From CAZOLI01 sp964580675 (GTDB lineage Bacteria; Planctomycetota; MHYJ01; CAYXQY01): 64,000 nucleotides of DNA. A program made the translations under genes and the position numbers. Below the pieces are notes generated by a model. It searched no databases. It saw only the letters and a list, made by a program, of their open reading frames with translations, and was not told the DNA's origin. The stretch spans positions 27,623 through 91,622 of the forward strand of contig CAZOLI010000009.1 of the NCBI GenBank assembly GCA_964580675.1, written 5' to 3'. This document shows positions 17,393 through 27,427 of this stretch, piece by piece; the first letter of the stretch is position 1; every line of letters starts with the position of its first letter.

Positions 17393-18547
17393 TCAATGCA
17401 ACCCGGTTTCGTTCGAGAACAAACGAATTACGTTTTGAACGGTTCCCCGCAGCAACTCATCCGCGTTTTCCCTGCACTCGTCAAGGGTGGAGGGCCCATG
17501 GGCGACGGAAAACAGGGCGGTTACTCCTTCCTGGTAAAAAGAGGAATATTCCGGGGACGACGAAACAGGAATTCGGCCACTGAATAGAAGACACGGCGTT
17601 CCGTGTTTTTTCGCCAGGCGGGCAACGGATACGGCGGCCTTTCCCTCCAGACTCGACGCGTCAAGAGCTCCTTCTCCCGTAAGAACCAGGTCCGCCCTGT
17701 TCACGGATGATTCCAGGTTCAATTTGTCAAATACGATCTCGACACCCGGCCTGAGTTCCGCGTCGAGAAAGGCAAACAACCCCGCTCCCAAACCACCCGC
17801 TGCCCCCGCTCCTTCAAGATCCGAGACATCCCTGTCCAGCTCTTCCCGCAGGAGGTTCTGAAACGAAGCAAGGTTCTCCTCCAGTACCTCCACGTCCTCC
17901 GGAGAAGCTCCTTTCTGCGGACCGTACACCCTCGCCGCTCCATTTTCTCCGATCAGAGGATTCCGAACATCACAGGCGCAGGTAATGGTTGTCTCCCGCA
18001 ACGCCGGCATGACCTCATCCGTTTCAATCCGGTGAATCCGATGAAGGGCCCCTCCGCCTCCCGTAACTTCGTCCCCGTTCTCGTCCAGAAACCGGTAGCC
18101 GAGTTTCCTCGCCATACCGGTCCCGCCATCGACGGTCGCGCTTCCCCCGATTCCCACGATCACGTGGTCACAACCTTCCTCAATGGCAGCCCGAATAAGC
18201 TCTCCGGTGCCCGCCGTTGTGGTATGAAGCGGATCATACTCGTCCCGGGACAGTAGCGTAAGACCCGATGCCCTGGCCATTTCCACAATAGCCGTTCGCG
18301 AGTCACCGAGGATACCAAATTCCGCATGCACATCGCGACCGAGTGGCCCTTCCACCTTTTTCTCCACCGTTCGACCGCCAGTCGCATGTACCAGGGCATT
18401 GAGCGTACCATCTCCACCGTCCGCCACCGGTTTCTCAATTAGCTCATGGCCGTTACTTATTTCCTGAATGGCCTCCACCATAACGGAGGCGGCCCGGCCA
18501 GCCGTCAGCGATCCTTTAAAGGCAGTTGGGGAAATTAATATTTCCAT
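17393..18547 (-). CDS. Glycerate 2-kinase (GarK/GlxK family)
   Basis: 384 residues, the usual size of the type I glycerate kinase family. The N-terminus I-S-P-T-A-F-K-G-S-L-T-A, the V-A-D-G-G-D-G-T segment, the G-I-G-G-S-A-T-V-D-G-G-T-G-M block and the L-T-G-E-G-A-L-D region are diagnostic. The enzyme phosphorylates D-glycerate with ATP to 2-phosphoglycerate, which enters lower glycolysis. The gene stands alone: 130 bp separate it from the amidase and a divergent promoter lies on the other side. Glyoxylate or serine-derived glycerate is the likely substrate source, but no other pathway gene is nearby. Confidence 0.92.
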   Translation of the reverse strand: MEILISPTAFKGSLTAGRAASVMVEAIQEISNGHELIEKPVADGGDGTLNALVHATGGRTVEKKVEGPLGRDVHAEFGILGDSRTAIVEMARASGLTLLSRDEYDPLHTTTAGTGELIRAAIEEGCDHVIVGIGGSATVDGGTGMARKLGYRFLDENGDEVTGGGGALHRIHRIETDEVMPALRETTITCACDVRNPLIGENGAARVYGPQKGASPEDVEVLEENLASFQNLLREELDRDVSDLEGAGAAGGLGAGLFAFLDAELRPGVEIVFDKLNLESSVNRADLVLTGEGALDASSLEGKAAVSVARLAKKHGTPCLLFSGRIPVSSSPEYSSFYQEGVTALFSVAHGPSTLDECRENADELLRGTVQNVIRLFSNETGLH

Positions 18548-18621
18548 AACAGAAGTTCACGGAATTGATTCAATCCGAAGGTAACAGAAAAGATTTGTAA
18601 CCTGTATACTCCGTCAAACTA

Positions 18622-18650
18622 TTGTTTCTTCGACGACAGTTCAATATAAT
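18622..18650 (+). promoter_or_regulatory. Putative sigma70-type promoter
   Basis: TTGTTT (18622-18627), a 17-bp spacer and a perfect TATAAT (18645-18650). It would drive the small gene that starts at 18736 with a leader near 80 nt. Confidence 0.5.
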
Positions 18651-18735
18651 GAAGAATTATCGACTTCTTCTGTCGTTGTTTTGTAACACCGTTCTGTCAT
18701 GCGGTGTTCGTTGGTTCACATTCAGGGAAAGACCA

Positions 18736-19173
18736 ATGCCACTTCAAAACCACCTGGAACTCCTCGAGGAAAACGTCCGTGACTACAATGGACGGAATGC
18801 CGAACTGATTGGATTTTTGCCCGACCTCTCTCAATTGATGATAAACGTGCTTCAGCATGAGGATACCGGGTACGAATACCGTGAGTGGATCCTCAAAGTG
18901 CAGGGTTATCAAACCATTTCCGAAGACGTCATTCCGGAGGAGGTACACGGCGTCCCCGGTTACATTGACGACCTCTGGTTGTGTGCTTACGTCATCAACA
19001 TGATGATCGACCAGGAGGAAAACTTACGACCACTCGAGGACAACTGGACGAAGGATATCCCTCTTATGGAAGTTTTGAACGAAATTATTCAAACCGGTGA
19101 TGAAGTACTGGGAGACCGTGCGGAAAAAATCCTCGATTTCGTAAACATCCCCCGGAATTCGAAGGTTTCGTAA
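18736..19173 (+). CDS. Small YkvA (DUF1232)-like protein
   Basis: 145 residues from the ATG at 18736, preceded by an AGGGA at a workable distance. An in-frame start at 18622 would overlap the promoter and add a poorly coding stretch. The middle holds V-P-G-Y-I-D-D-L-W-L-C-A-Y-V-I-N-M, which resembles the G-Y-L-D-D-L core of YkvA/DUF1232 proteins. These are small, possibly membrane-associated proteins of unknown role. The remainder is helical and acidic. The assignment is tentative; the reading frame itself looks real. Confidence 0.7.
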   Translation: MPLQNHLELLEENVRDYNGRNAELIGFLPDLSQLMINVLQHEDTGYEYREWILKVQGYQTISEDVIPEEVHGVPGYIDDLWLCAYVINMMIDQEENLRPLEDNWTKDIPLMEVLNEIIQTGDEVLGDRAEKILDFVNIPRNSKVS

Positions 19174-19209
19174 AGCGTATGGCCGGGATCGGGCAACCAT
19201 CCGGGTTCC

Positions 19210-20541
19210 TTAACGAAGGTCATCAAGGCGGTTGTGAACGATTCGCCGGGCCGCGGTTAACGGTCCGACATCCGACGCCCTGGCTTTCTCGTATACGCTC
19301 CGCAAATTCTCCGGGATAACCCGGAGGTGCTCACGAACATCCCCCATAACCTCCGAAACCTCCCGGTTTGCATTTTCCGGCTTCATTTCGTGAATGCCCT
19401 GGATCACGCCGCCGGCGTTGGCGATGGATTCCGGCTGGTAGAACACCCCGTTTCCGAGAAGCCGCTTTTCGTCCTCTTCTTCATCCTCGAGTACACAGTT
19501 TGCGACCGGCGCCACCACGGTTGCATTCAGTTCGGGAATGGTGGTTTCATTCAGCACGTTTGCCGGACCCGCCGGAACCAGAACATCACAATCCTGACGA
19601 TAAATGTCCTCCGGGGCCACGGTCGTCACTTCGTAATTCTCCTCAACGGAGGAAAGCCGTTCCGAATCCACGTCCGTAACGGTCACCGTCGCTCCTCTGT
19701 CCACCAGAAGTTCGATCACTTCAATCCCGGTTCGGCCGACGCCCTGAACGGCAAAGGAACGGTCGGAAAGATCAGCGTCGTTCCAGCGACTCCGTTCCGC
19801 CAGCCAGGAGGCCGTTTCCTCGAGGGCCAGCATCCAACCTTCCGCCGTTACCCGGCCCGTGTGGGGGAATACCGGACGGTCACCTGCCCCCGCGCAGGCA
19901 ATGTACGCCGTTTCCTCCGCGATCACGGAGAACTCCGAAGGGGAAAAACCCATGTCCGGACCGGCGACAAAACCCCCAAACTGCTCCAGAATTCGGCCAA
20001 TACCTCGAAGATATTCGTCCGTTTTCTCCGGTCCGGTACCGGTAACCACGATTTTCCCCCCGCCAATCTCCAGTTGATGGATCCGAGCTTTTCGGGTCAT
20101 TACCTTTGAAAGCGCCAGTGCTTCCCGCCAGGTTTCGTCACCACTCTCTCCCGAACGGAACCGGATGCCGCCGAACGGCAGACCGGGGGTTCGGCTGTGA
20201 ATCGACATCACCATTTTCAGGTTCGACGGAGGATGGCGGTAAATCCATGTGCCCGCGTGTTTCCCTTCGGACATTTCCCGAACAATACTCGCGGTCTCGG
20301 ACCAGTCCACCGGATCACCATCCGCCAGCGTTACAAATTCACCGGTATCAAACCGTTGCTGAACAACGATTTCTCCGGTTTTTTCCCGATCCATTCGTTC
20401 AAAGATGCTCATGACGACCGTACGGAAAATCGAAGGATCAACATCATTCTTCAACATACGGTATGGATTACGAATCTGGCAGGGAAGGAAAACTCCTGTC
20501 TCTGTCCTCGGGACGGGTGAGCCCCGCACCGAAATTGCCAT
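19210..20541 (-). CDS. Leucine/Glu/Phe/Val dehydrogenase-family enzyme
   Basis: Up to 443 residues; a start at the ATG at 20457 (415 residues) is equally plausible because neither has a clear ribosome-binding site. The substrate domain shows L-P-F-G-G-I-R-F, the Lys of K-V-M-T-R-K, and G-G-G-K with the second Lys, followed by A-G-P-D-M-G carrying the catalytic-type Asp. The NAD domain shows V-Q-G-V-G-R-T-G and the late N-A-G-G-V. These match oxidative deaminases of branched-chain or related amino acids, giving a 2-oxo acid and ammonia. The ~70 N-terminal residues are longer than in Bacillus leucine dehydrogenase. It converges on the YkvA-like gene and stands alone. Confidence 0.85.
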   Translation of the reverse strand: MAISVRGSPVPRTETGVFLPCQIRNPYRMLKNDVDPSIFRTVVMSIFERMDREKTGEIVVQQRFDTGEFVTLADGDPVDWSETASIVREMSEGKHAGTWIYRHPPSNLKMVMSIHSRTPGLPFGGIRFRSGESGDETWREALALSKVMTRKARIHQLEIGGGKIVVTGTGPEKTDEYLRGIGRILEQFGGFVAGPDMGFSPSEFSVIAEETAYIACAGAGDRPVFPHTGRVTAEGWMLALEETASWLAERSRWNDADLSDRSFAVQGVGRTGIEVIELLVDRGATVTVTDVDSERLSSVEENYEVTTVAPEDIYRQDCDVLVPAGPANVLNETTIPELNATVVAPVANCVLEDEEEDEKRLLGNGVFYQPESIANAGGVIQGIHEMKPENANREVSEVMGDVREHLRVIPENLRSVYEKARASDVGPLTAARRIVHNRLDDLR

Positions 20542-20568
20542 CCCGTTCCGCCGATCCGGAACAGGACG

Positions 20569-23097
20569 TTATATGAGTTGCGTCCGTTTCCTCAGGAACC
20601 ACTCGATGCCCAGAATCGTAACGAACAGAAACAGAAACAGTGGGGCGTTCCAGAGCTGCTCGCGATCCGACCGGAGAGACACCTTTTCCGGTTTCCGGTA
20701 AAGAAGGTCATACAGCGGTTTGGGTTCGGATTCGCCGGACGGGGGAACAATGTTGTGGAGAAACCGAAATTCACCGTTGGTTTCCCGGGAAATTTTATTC
20801 AGGAGATCGGGATTCACTTCGGGATTTTTTCCTTCGACATCCAGCGGAACCACCTTGAACGACGTTTCGTCGTAATCATCCACATCGTCATCTGAACTTT
20901 GCCGGGTCGAGTACGTACCGATCCACGCCCTGTAGTCCCCGAGATCCCGGGGGCGGAAGGTGCCTTTGTAGTTTCCGGGTTCATCCTGTTTATGCAGAGT
21001 GACCGTCTCTTCGCGATTCAGGTCCTTCTGTTCGATGTGAACGGTGACTTCATCACGGTCGGCCGGTTTGTAGTCACGATTGAGCACCTGCGCATATACC
21101 TGTACCTTTTCCCCGGGATTGTATTCATCTTTTTCCACCCGAATCCGGTACCGTTTTGTGCCCATGAGCCGTCCCCCTCGAAGCCACCGAACGGACTCAC
21201 TCCAGAAGGAGTAATAATATCGATCACCAATAATTTTTCGCATGGAATACCAGATGTCGTCCGATCCGACGAACATGGTTCGGCCCCGTCCGTACCGCTG
21301 GACCGTAACGATCGGGACCGGATCCCCATTTCGTGTCGCCTTTGGATGAACGGCAAGGGTATGGGCACCAAGTTTTGCCTTTTCAACGGGCTGATACCAG
21401 CGAAGGGGTTGAGGAAGACTTTCCTTGTTCTTGCGGTTGTCCTCCCAGAGTTCGACGTTTTTTTCCGGATCGGAGACAAGGCGCATTACGGGATGATCCC
21501 TTCCCTGCGGCGTCAATTTTGGACGGAAGGGTTGTGGGTTCTTGCGGTTGGCGGATCTTGCCGTATCGCCGACGACGACCGGAAGAAGGTCTTCAAGGGG
21601 CGTATCGATAAAGCTTTCCGGATTATGATTTGGACCGGTTAAGAAAAGCACACCCCCCCCCAGTTCGTCGACGAAGGCCTTGATCCGCTCCATAATCTCC
21701 TCCTCCGATGTGGCCCCGACGGACTTGAGCTGTGAGGGGGTTATATCCCCAAGAATAATGACGTCGTAATTGGCCAGTTCCTTCCGGGTCTGCGGAAATT
21801 TGCTTGCCGGCTCCACTCCCGGACTGGAGGGCTGGGGATACGTGGGATCCGCACTCTGCAGAAGAACCTGGACCTTCAGGGTCTTGTCCCGGATCATCGC
21901 ATTTTTCAGGAACCGGTATTCGTACCGGGGAAGCCCTTCGATGTAAAACACCCGTATTTCTCGATCAACCACCCGGAGGTTATGTGAGATTTTGTTGTTT
22001 TTGGTCTGAATCTCTTCCGGCTTCGGTTCAACACCGACTTCGACCTGATAATTTCCCGTCTCTTTTGGGGTCCATTTTAATATTTCCTCCTGTTTTTCCC
22101 CGTTCCCTTTCAGGGTAATGTCCTTCGTTTTGAGCGTTTCGCCGGAGGAGGTTCGGAGGTATGCCGTTGCGGATTTTGAATCCTCCTTCCGCAGTCCCTG
22201 GCTTTTTATCGTTGCCTTGAACACCACCGGATCGGGGGCATCCGCCTGCGCAGCGTCCGGTGCTTCCAGGTCCGTCATCACAATGTCTTTTGGTTTGTAC
22301 GGATTACCAACCGCAACGGTATAGATGGGGATGTCATCTCCCCTTTGACTGATCTTGCGGGCCGCCTGCCGGGGATCGGCACCGATATTGGACTGTCCGT
22401 CGGTAAAGATGACAATCGCCGACGTCTGGTGCCCCTGCTGTTTTTTCAGCGTCTGATTTATGGCGTCTCCCAGTGCCGTACCTCCGGATTCTTCGGCCTC
22501 CGTAAAATCTCCTTCGGACGGTGCATTTTGCAGGGAGGTGGCAAACTGATACTCCTTCAGTACCTGATCCTTCGACATTTTTTCAAGGAGTTTGAGTTCC
22601 TCGTTGTTCAGCGTCCGGTTCAGTATATTCAGCCGGCTCATGTTGGATAGGCGGCTTCTCAAATTCCCCGGGTTTTCCTCCCCGTCGTCCTGAAGCCCCG
22701 TAACCCGGCCCAGTTTGTTAATGATGTTGTCATCCCGGTACCGATCCTGGAACGTCATACTCTTGGAAGTATCCACCACCACCGCCACCTGGCTCTCCTG
22801 CTTCAGCGTGATCTGACGGTACAGGTACGGCTGGAATATCATAACAAGAATAAGCAGAACCGCCAGAACACGCAGTCCCCCCAGAAGTATTCGATAGGGG
22901 TTCGGGAGGTTTGGCTCAAAACGATATACCAGAAACGCAAATCCCAGAACAGCGGGAATAATAATCAACACGATGATCCACGTTTCCGGCATGTTGGCCC
23001 AGCCGAGTTTCCACTCTTCACCGGACCCGAACACATTTTCATCGAGGTTTAACAGCCACTTCAATATAGTGGTAAAAAAGCCATTTCCCAGTAACAT
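20569..23097 (-). CDS. VWA-domain membrane protein with glutamine-amidotransferase-like region
   Basis: 842 residues. Two N-terminal transmembrane helices (about 37-55 and 68-90) precede a von Willebrand factor A domain with the MIDAS start D-T-S-K-S and F-T-D-G-Q-S-N-I-G. A beta-rich segment follows, then a class-I glutamine-amidotransferase-like fold (Y-D-V-I-I-L-G-D, G-G-G-V-L-F-L-T-G) without an obvious catalytic Cys, then another beta domain and a last C-terminal helix. This layout is common in planctomycete operons beside BatA-like proteins. It is probably a periplasmic assembly or chaperone-like factor acting with MoxR. The start overlaps the previous gene by 1 bp. Confidence 0.85.
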   Translation of the reverse strand: MLLGNGFFTTILKWLLNLDENVFGSGEEWKLGWANMPETWIIVLIIIPAVLGFAFLVYRFEPNLPNPYRILLGGLRVLAVLLILVMIFQPYLYRQITLKQESQVAVVVDTSKSMTFQDRYRDDNIINKLGRVTGLQDDGEENPGNLRSRLSNMSRLNILNRTLNNEELKLLEKMSKDQVLKEYQFATSLQNAPSEGDFTEAEESGGTALGDAINQTLKKQQGHQTSAIVIFTDGQSNIGADPRQAARKISQRGDDIPIYTVAVGNPYKPKDIVMTDLEAPDAAQADAPDPVVFKATIKSQGLRKEDSKSATAYLRTSSGETLKTKDITLKGNGEKQEEILKWTPKETGNYQVEVGVEPKPEEIQTKNNKISHNLRVVDREIRVFYIEGLPRYEYRFLKNAMIRDKTLKVQVLLQSADPTYPQPSSPGVEPASKFPQTRKELANYDVIILGDITPSQLKSVGATSEEEIMERIKAFVDELGGGVLFLTGPNHNPESFIDTPLEDLLPVVVGDTARSANRKNPQPFRPKLTPQGRDHPVMRLVSDPEKNVELWEDNRKNKESLPQPLRWYQPVEKAKLGAHTLAVHPKATRNGDPVPIVTVQRYGRGRTMFVGSDDIWYSMRKIIGDRYYYSFWSESVRWLRGGRLMGTKRYRIRVEKDEYNPGEKVQVYAQVLNRDYKPADRDEVTVHIEQKDLNREETVTLHKQDEPGNYKGTFRPRDLGDYRAWIGTYSTRQSSDDDVDDYDETSFKVVPLDVEGKNPEVNPDLLNKISRETNGEFRFLHNIVPPSGESEPKPLYDLLYRKPEKVSLRSDREQLWNAPLFLFLFVTILGIEWFLRKRTQLI

Positions 23098-25328
23098 TAA
23101 CCCACCTCTCGTCTCCTATCGATGCGAAGTGCAAGCAAACTCTCCAGGGCGAGAAACCCGATAAGCAGAAACGCGAGGACTTTCCAGATATTACTCTTTT
23201 TTTCCTTCATTTCCGTCTGACCCTGTTCCTGCGTTCCACCACCGACGAACTGAAAATCAAATTTTGGGTAAGCGTTCTCCAGTTCCTTTTTGCTTGTTCT
23301 CGTGAGATCACCCTCCGATGGTTCAAGATTGACGGCAATCACGTCTTCGTCCACCCATTTTTTGTTGGCTTCCTCGGATTCTTTCCGGAGACTGTAAATG
23401 CCCATTTCATCCAGATCCCGGAGGTTCAGCACGTATCCTCCGTCCCGTAGCGAGCGGGGATTCAACGTCGTCTGCCGGTCCTCGGGATCCGTCAGTCGAA
23501 ATTTCTTGTTGTAATCAAATTCCGTTACGGGCAGATCCACCACATCCCCCACCTTTATGTTCCTCACGCCCATTCGCTGACCGAGGAGGTACTGCGCCAT
23601 CTCGTTGACCAGAATGGGAAACCCCTGGAAGTTGGACCAGAGATTCCATTCCTGATCAGCTGACGTGGTCACTGTCAGAAGTTTTCCCTGACCGATCAGC
23701 CGCTCCAGAATGGCCGGACTATTTGCGGCGTCGTCAAAATTGGCGAGAGTCCACGTGTTCGGGTCTTCCGGATCCACCGTCACACGAATCCACTTCTGTG
23801 TGATCAGGGCTGAAAGATGCTGTGGATAATCCTCAAAAATCTGAAAAATGGGATGGGAAAATTCCACATCCGTGAGTCGAGCCAGGTTCCCTTCCTGGTA
23901 CGATCGTTCCACGAGCTCCTCAAGTTTCCCGGGGAGAAACGGTTCTTTTGCGTCAAGCAGTACCTCGTTGTACTGTTCTATGGTCACCTCGTCACCAAGA
24001 AACATCAGTACCCCTCCTCCACGCTTGACAAATCGAGTCAGGTCCTGTTTTCGGGCCTCCCGAACGGTGGAGAGATTGGCCAGAATGACGAGGTCGAAAT
24101 TTAGCAGTGATTGGTCACGGAACATGAAGTCGGAAACGACTTTGGTACTGAACGGACTTGATCCCTCCGAAGGATTCAGTGCCGTTTCCACAAAAAAGGA
24201 CTCGTTTTCCGTTTTTGAGGCTTCCCCCATGTCCCCGTCCACAATCAGAACATCAATTTTTTTCTTTACGTTAAGCGCGCGATATCGCCTGTTGTCCGGC
24301 TCCAGTTTGTCCGTTTCGAGTTCCACGTGCAGATTATGGGGTCCCGTATCCGAAAATCGCACATCCCGGAACTCCTTCGGCACGGTTGAATTCGGTTTTA
24401 TGTTCAGATCAAGGGATTCCACCTTTTGATTATCCCGGTACAGGGTGATGGTGCCGGTTTTGTTGTTTCCGGAGAAATTCCGCACCTGTGCCGTCACGGA
24501 CACTCCCTGATCGGTAACCACAAATTCCCGATCCATACTCAGATCCACAATTCCAAGGTTATCCGTCCGTTTGGTTCCCACATCCACCAGCGCGACGGAG
24601 TCCACGGAATCGGTCATGGCATTCAGTTTCTCCTTGATTTCCTGACCGGTTTTCTGTTCTTCCGGGAACCACGAATTCTGCTGCATATCCGTGAACCAGA
24701 ACACTTTCTTCTCCATGTTCTCGTCCTCGATCTTGTCCACGTTCTGTTTCAGCAGATCAATGGTTGATTTCAGGTCCGCGCCGTAATTCGACGGTTCAAG
24801 TTCCTCAATAAGGTCTATGGCCCGGCTCCGATCCTGACTCGGGTCCCCGACGATTTCCCGGGGGTTGGCCGATGCGGTCAGAATGGATATCCGGTCCCCG
24901 TTTTCCGGCCGAAAATTGTTCTCCACCAGTTTTTTGGCCCGGTTTCGCGCGTCGTCAAACACCGTTTTTTTCGCGCCCCCGGCCTCCGGCTTTTTCTTGG
25001 ACATGCTGTATGAATCATCCACCACAACGATCATGTGTTTTTTCGTCTCCGCCCCGAACACATCAACCGGCGTATTGAAAAACGGCTGAGCCAGGGCGAA
25101 ACCGAGCAGCGCAAGCAGGAGGAAACGCAGCAGAAGGAGCAGCAGGTTTTCCAGCTGAACCCGCCGCCGCGTCTTTTCCTCGGCGCGGAGCAGAAACTCC
25201 ATGGCCGCCCAGTCCATTTTCTGGTAAAAAGTCCGGTTCAGGATATGGATGATGATGGGCACGGACCCCAGAAGTAACCCGAGACCGGCCATCAGCGGAC
25301 TTGTCAGAAAACTCGTCAGGAAGTTCAT
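23097..25328 (-). CDS. BatA-domain VWA membrane protein
   Basis: 743 residues. The N-terminus is a BatA-type domain: a first helix (about 12-28), H-I-L-N-R, then W-A-A-M-E-F-L-L-R-A-E-E-K-T-R-R-R and a second helix (about 60-80). A VWA domain begins at V-V-V-D-D-S-Y-S-M (MIDAS) and includes F-W-F-T-D-M-Q. The middle is beta-rich, an amidotransferase-like segment follows, and a C-terminal helix ends in a basic tail. It probably sits in the membrane with its large domains outside and works with the MoxR ATPase. It overlaps the DUF58 gene by 4 bp and the next VWA gene by 1 bp, so the four form one operon. Confidence 0.88.
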   Translation of the reverse strand: MNFLTSFLTSPLMAGLGLLLGSVPIIIHILNRTFYQKMDWAAMEFLLRAEEKTRRRVQLENLLLLLLRFLLLALLGFALAQPFFNTPVDVFGAETKKHMIVVVDDSYSMSKKKPEAGGAKKTVFDDARNRAKKLVENNFRPENGDRISILTASANPREIVGDPSQDRSRAIDLIEELEPSNYGADLKSTIDLLKQNVDKIEDENMEKKVFWFTDMQQNSWFPEEQKTGQEIKEKLNAMTDSVDSVALVDVGTKRTDNLGIVDLSMDREFVVTDQGVSVTAQVRNFSGNNKTGTITLYRDNQKVESLDLNIKPNSTVPKEFRDVRFSDTGPHNLHVELETDKLEPDNRRYRALNVKKKIDVLIVDGDMGEASKTENESFFVETALNPSEGSSPFSTKVVSDFMFRDQSLLNFDLVILANLSTVREARKQDLTRFVKRGGGVLMFLGDEVTIEQYNEVLLDAKEPFLPGKLEELVERSYQEGNLARLTDVEFSHPIFQIFEDYPQHLSALITQKWIRVTVDPEDPNTWTLANFDDAANSPAILERLIGQGKLLTVTTSADQEWNLWSNFQGFPILVNEMAQYLLGQRMGVRNIKVGDVVDLPVTEFDYNKKFRLTDPEDRQTTLNPRSLRDGGYVLNLRDLDEMGIYSLRKESEEANKKWVDEDVIAVNLEPSEGDLTRTSKKELENAYPKFDFQFVGGGTQEQGQTEMKEKKSNIWKVLAFLLIGFLALESLLALRIDRRREVG

Positions 25329-26233
25329 CCTTTGCTCCTGAGCATTCCCATTCGCTTCGCGAGATACGTACTAAGAGCGACGTCCAGTTTTTCGTCGGTC
25401 CGGATCATCTTGTAATCCATCGAATTGGCCAGGCAGGCACTTTCAATCTGGGTGTTGTGTTCCTCAATTTCTTCGAGATACGCCTCCCGCAGGGCCTTCG
25501 GATCCGCGAGAAGTTCATCCGGCAATTCCATCCCCTTAAACCGGGTCATCTCCTTCATCGGAAACTCCACCTCGTACGGATCCAGAATCTGCATCACAAT
25601 GACGTCGTGTTCCCGGTGACGGAAATGAGACAGCCCCCCTTCTATGGCGTCCGTGTCGTCAAAGAGGTCACTGATAATAATCACAAGCCCACGGTGAGAA
25701 ATTCGCTGTGCCGCCTCATTCAAAATCTGGTCCATGTCCGTCTTTTCGGAGGGGCTCAGATCCGAGAGCATTTTGACAATTGTCTGAAAATGAGCGGAAC
25801 TGTTCGATGGTGATATGAAATCCTGAATCCCTTCGTCAAACGTGATCAGACCCACACCATCCTGCTGCTGGATAACCAGGTACGCAAGAGACGCGGCAAC
25901 GTATCGGGTGTATTCCAGTTTGCTTACCCGGTCCTCGGACGCGTAATCCATCGATTTGCTCAGATCAACGATGAGGTTTACCCGGAGGTTCGTTTCCTGC
26001 TCGTACTCCTTAATATATAGGCGATCCGTCCGGGCAAATACCTTCCAGTCCAGGTGGCGCAGATCATCGCCCGGAACGTACTCACGATGCTGAGCAAATT
26101 CAACACTGACTCCCTTATACGGACTCTCATGCATTCCCGAGATAAATCCTTCGACAATGCGCCGGGCTTTCAGCTCCAGTCCTCCAACCTGATTTAAAAC
26201 CTTTGGGTCCAGGTATTTTTGTGGATCACTCAT
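25325..26233 (-). CDS. DUF58 / VWA-like protein
   Basis: 302 residues. The DUF58 signature G-D-D-L-R-H-L-D-W-K-V-F-A-R-T-D lies near residues 54-69, followed by Y-E-Q-E-T-N-L and a degenerate VWA start L-I-V-D-L-S-K-S-M. Proteins of this family accompany MoxR ATPases in Bat/Yea-type clusters and are thought to link the ATPase to membrane VWA partners. No membrane segment is visible here, so it is likely cytoplasmic or peripheral. It lies about 90 bp after moxR and overlaps the BatA-like gene by 4 bp. Confidence 0.92.
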   Translation of the reverse strand: MSDPQKYLDPKVLNQVGGLELKARRIVEGFISGMHESPYKGVSVEFAQHREYVPGDDLRHLDWKVFARTDRLYIKEYEQETNLRVNLIVDLSKSMDYASEDRVSKLEYTRYVAASLAYLVIQQQDGVGLITFDEGIQDFISPSNSSAHFQTIVKMLSDLSPSEKTDMDQILNEAAQRISHRGLVIIISDLFDDTDAIEGGLSHFRHREHDVIVMQILDPYEVEFPMKEMTRFKGMELPDELLADPKALREAYLEEIEEHNTQIESACLANSMDYKMIRTDEKLDVALSTYLAKRMGMLRSKG

Positions 26234-26323
26234 GAGGCACTCCTACAAGGGAGACAACTTATTCACCGAACATCCCGAACCTGCTGAAGGACCGGTTTAA
26301 CGGACACAAAACGCAAAAATCGT

Positions 26324-27427
26324 TTATCCTTCCGATGATCCCAGTACCTCGGGAAGCTCCTCGTCTTCCAGTTTCTCACTGGAGACAGGGGGTACTTCAT
26401 CCAGAAGCATATCCGTTATGTCATCCGTGTCGATGCCTTCCGCTTCGGCACTGAAGTTCGTAATCATCCGATGTCGGAGAACCGGATGGGCCACGGCCTG
26501 GATGTCTTCCGAGGAAACGTAGGGGCGCCCGTGCAGAACAGCGCGGGCTTTTCCGCCAATAATCAGGTACTGCGTCGCTCTCGGACCGGCTCCCCACGAA
26601 AGCCATTCCTTGACGAAGTCCGGGGCTTCTTCCTTGTCCACTCTTGTTTTTCGAACAATTTCCATTGCGTACTCGATGACCTGCTCGGCAATGGGAACCC
26701 GTCGAATAATGTCCTGGAGTTCAAGTATTCGTTCCTGTGAGAGAACCTCGTCCACTTCCTCATCAAAGGTGGACGTGGTTAACTCCATAATTTCCTTCTC
26801 CTCTTCCGCCGTCGGATAATCCACGTTAATCATGAACATAAACCGGTCCAGCTGAGCTTCCGGAAGCGGATACGTTCCTTCCTGTTCGATCGGGTTCTGA
26901 GTGGCCAGCACAAAGAACGGCTCATCAAGCGAATACTTGCTTCCACCGGCCGTTACCTGTTTCTCCTGCATTGCCTCAAGAAGTGCTGCCTGGGTTTTCG
27001 GTGGGGTTCGGTTGATTTCGTCCGCGAGAATGATGTTCGCAAACAGAGGTCCCTGCCGAAATTCAAGGTTCCGTTCGCCCGTTGACTGATTCGTCTGAAT
27101 AATCTCCGTACCGGTGATGTCCGAAGGCATCAGGTCCGGCGTAAACTGAATCCGACTGAATTCAAGCCCGAGGCACTGGGCGAGGGTTCGGACCATTAAT
27201 GTTTTTGCAAGACCGGGAACCCCGACCAGAAGGGAATGACCGTCACTGAAAATGGAGATCAGAATCTGTTCGAGTACTTTTTTCTGACCGACGATGTTGC
27301 GTTCCAGCTCACTTTCAAGTGTTTCCCGAGCTTCACTTAATTGCTTGACCGCCTCAACATCACTTTCCTCAAATTCATCGGACGATCCTCTCTTCACCTG
27401 TTCTTCGCTTTTCTCCTCGTCAGCCAT
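26324..27427 (-). CDS. MoxR-family AAA+ ATPase
   Basis: 367 residues from the ATG at 27427, which has CTGGAG 8 nt upstream; a longer frame to 27508 lacks such support. The AAA core shows the Walker A-like G-V-P-G-L-A-K-T, Walker B I-L-A-D-E-I-N-R-T-P-P, sensor L-A-T-Q-N-P-I-E-Q-E-G-T and the P-L-P-E-A-Q-L-D-R-F motif, all classical MoxR. The first ~35 residues are acidic. MoxR proteins act as chaperone-like remodelers of VWA-containing complexes. It is the first gene of the four-gene moxR-DUF58-BatA-VWA operon. Confidence 0.93.
   Translation of the reverse strand: MADEEKSEEQVKRGSSDEFEESDVEAVKQLSEARETLESELERNIVGQKKVLEQILISIFSDGHSLLVGVPGLAKTLMVRTLAQCLGLEFSRIQFTPDLMPSDITGTEIIQTNQSTGERNLEFRQGPLFANIILADEINRTPPKTQAALLEAMQEKQVTAGGSKYSLDEPFFVLATQNPIEQEGTYPLPEAQLDRFMFMINVDYPTAEEEKEIMELTTSTFDEEVDEVLSQERILELQDIIRRVPIAEQVIEYAMEIVRKTRVDKEEAPDFVKEWLSWGAGPRATQYLIIGGKARAVLHGRPYVSSEDIQAVAHPVLRHRMITNFSAEAEGIDTDDITDMLLDEVPPVSSEKLEDEELPEVLGSSEG

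Noticed and set aside
18601..18612. 12-mer CCTGTATACTCC repeated at 27935-27946 upstream of another plus-strand gene
   Set aside because: A 12-base match within 64 kb is expected by chance, and better promoters lie near both genes.
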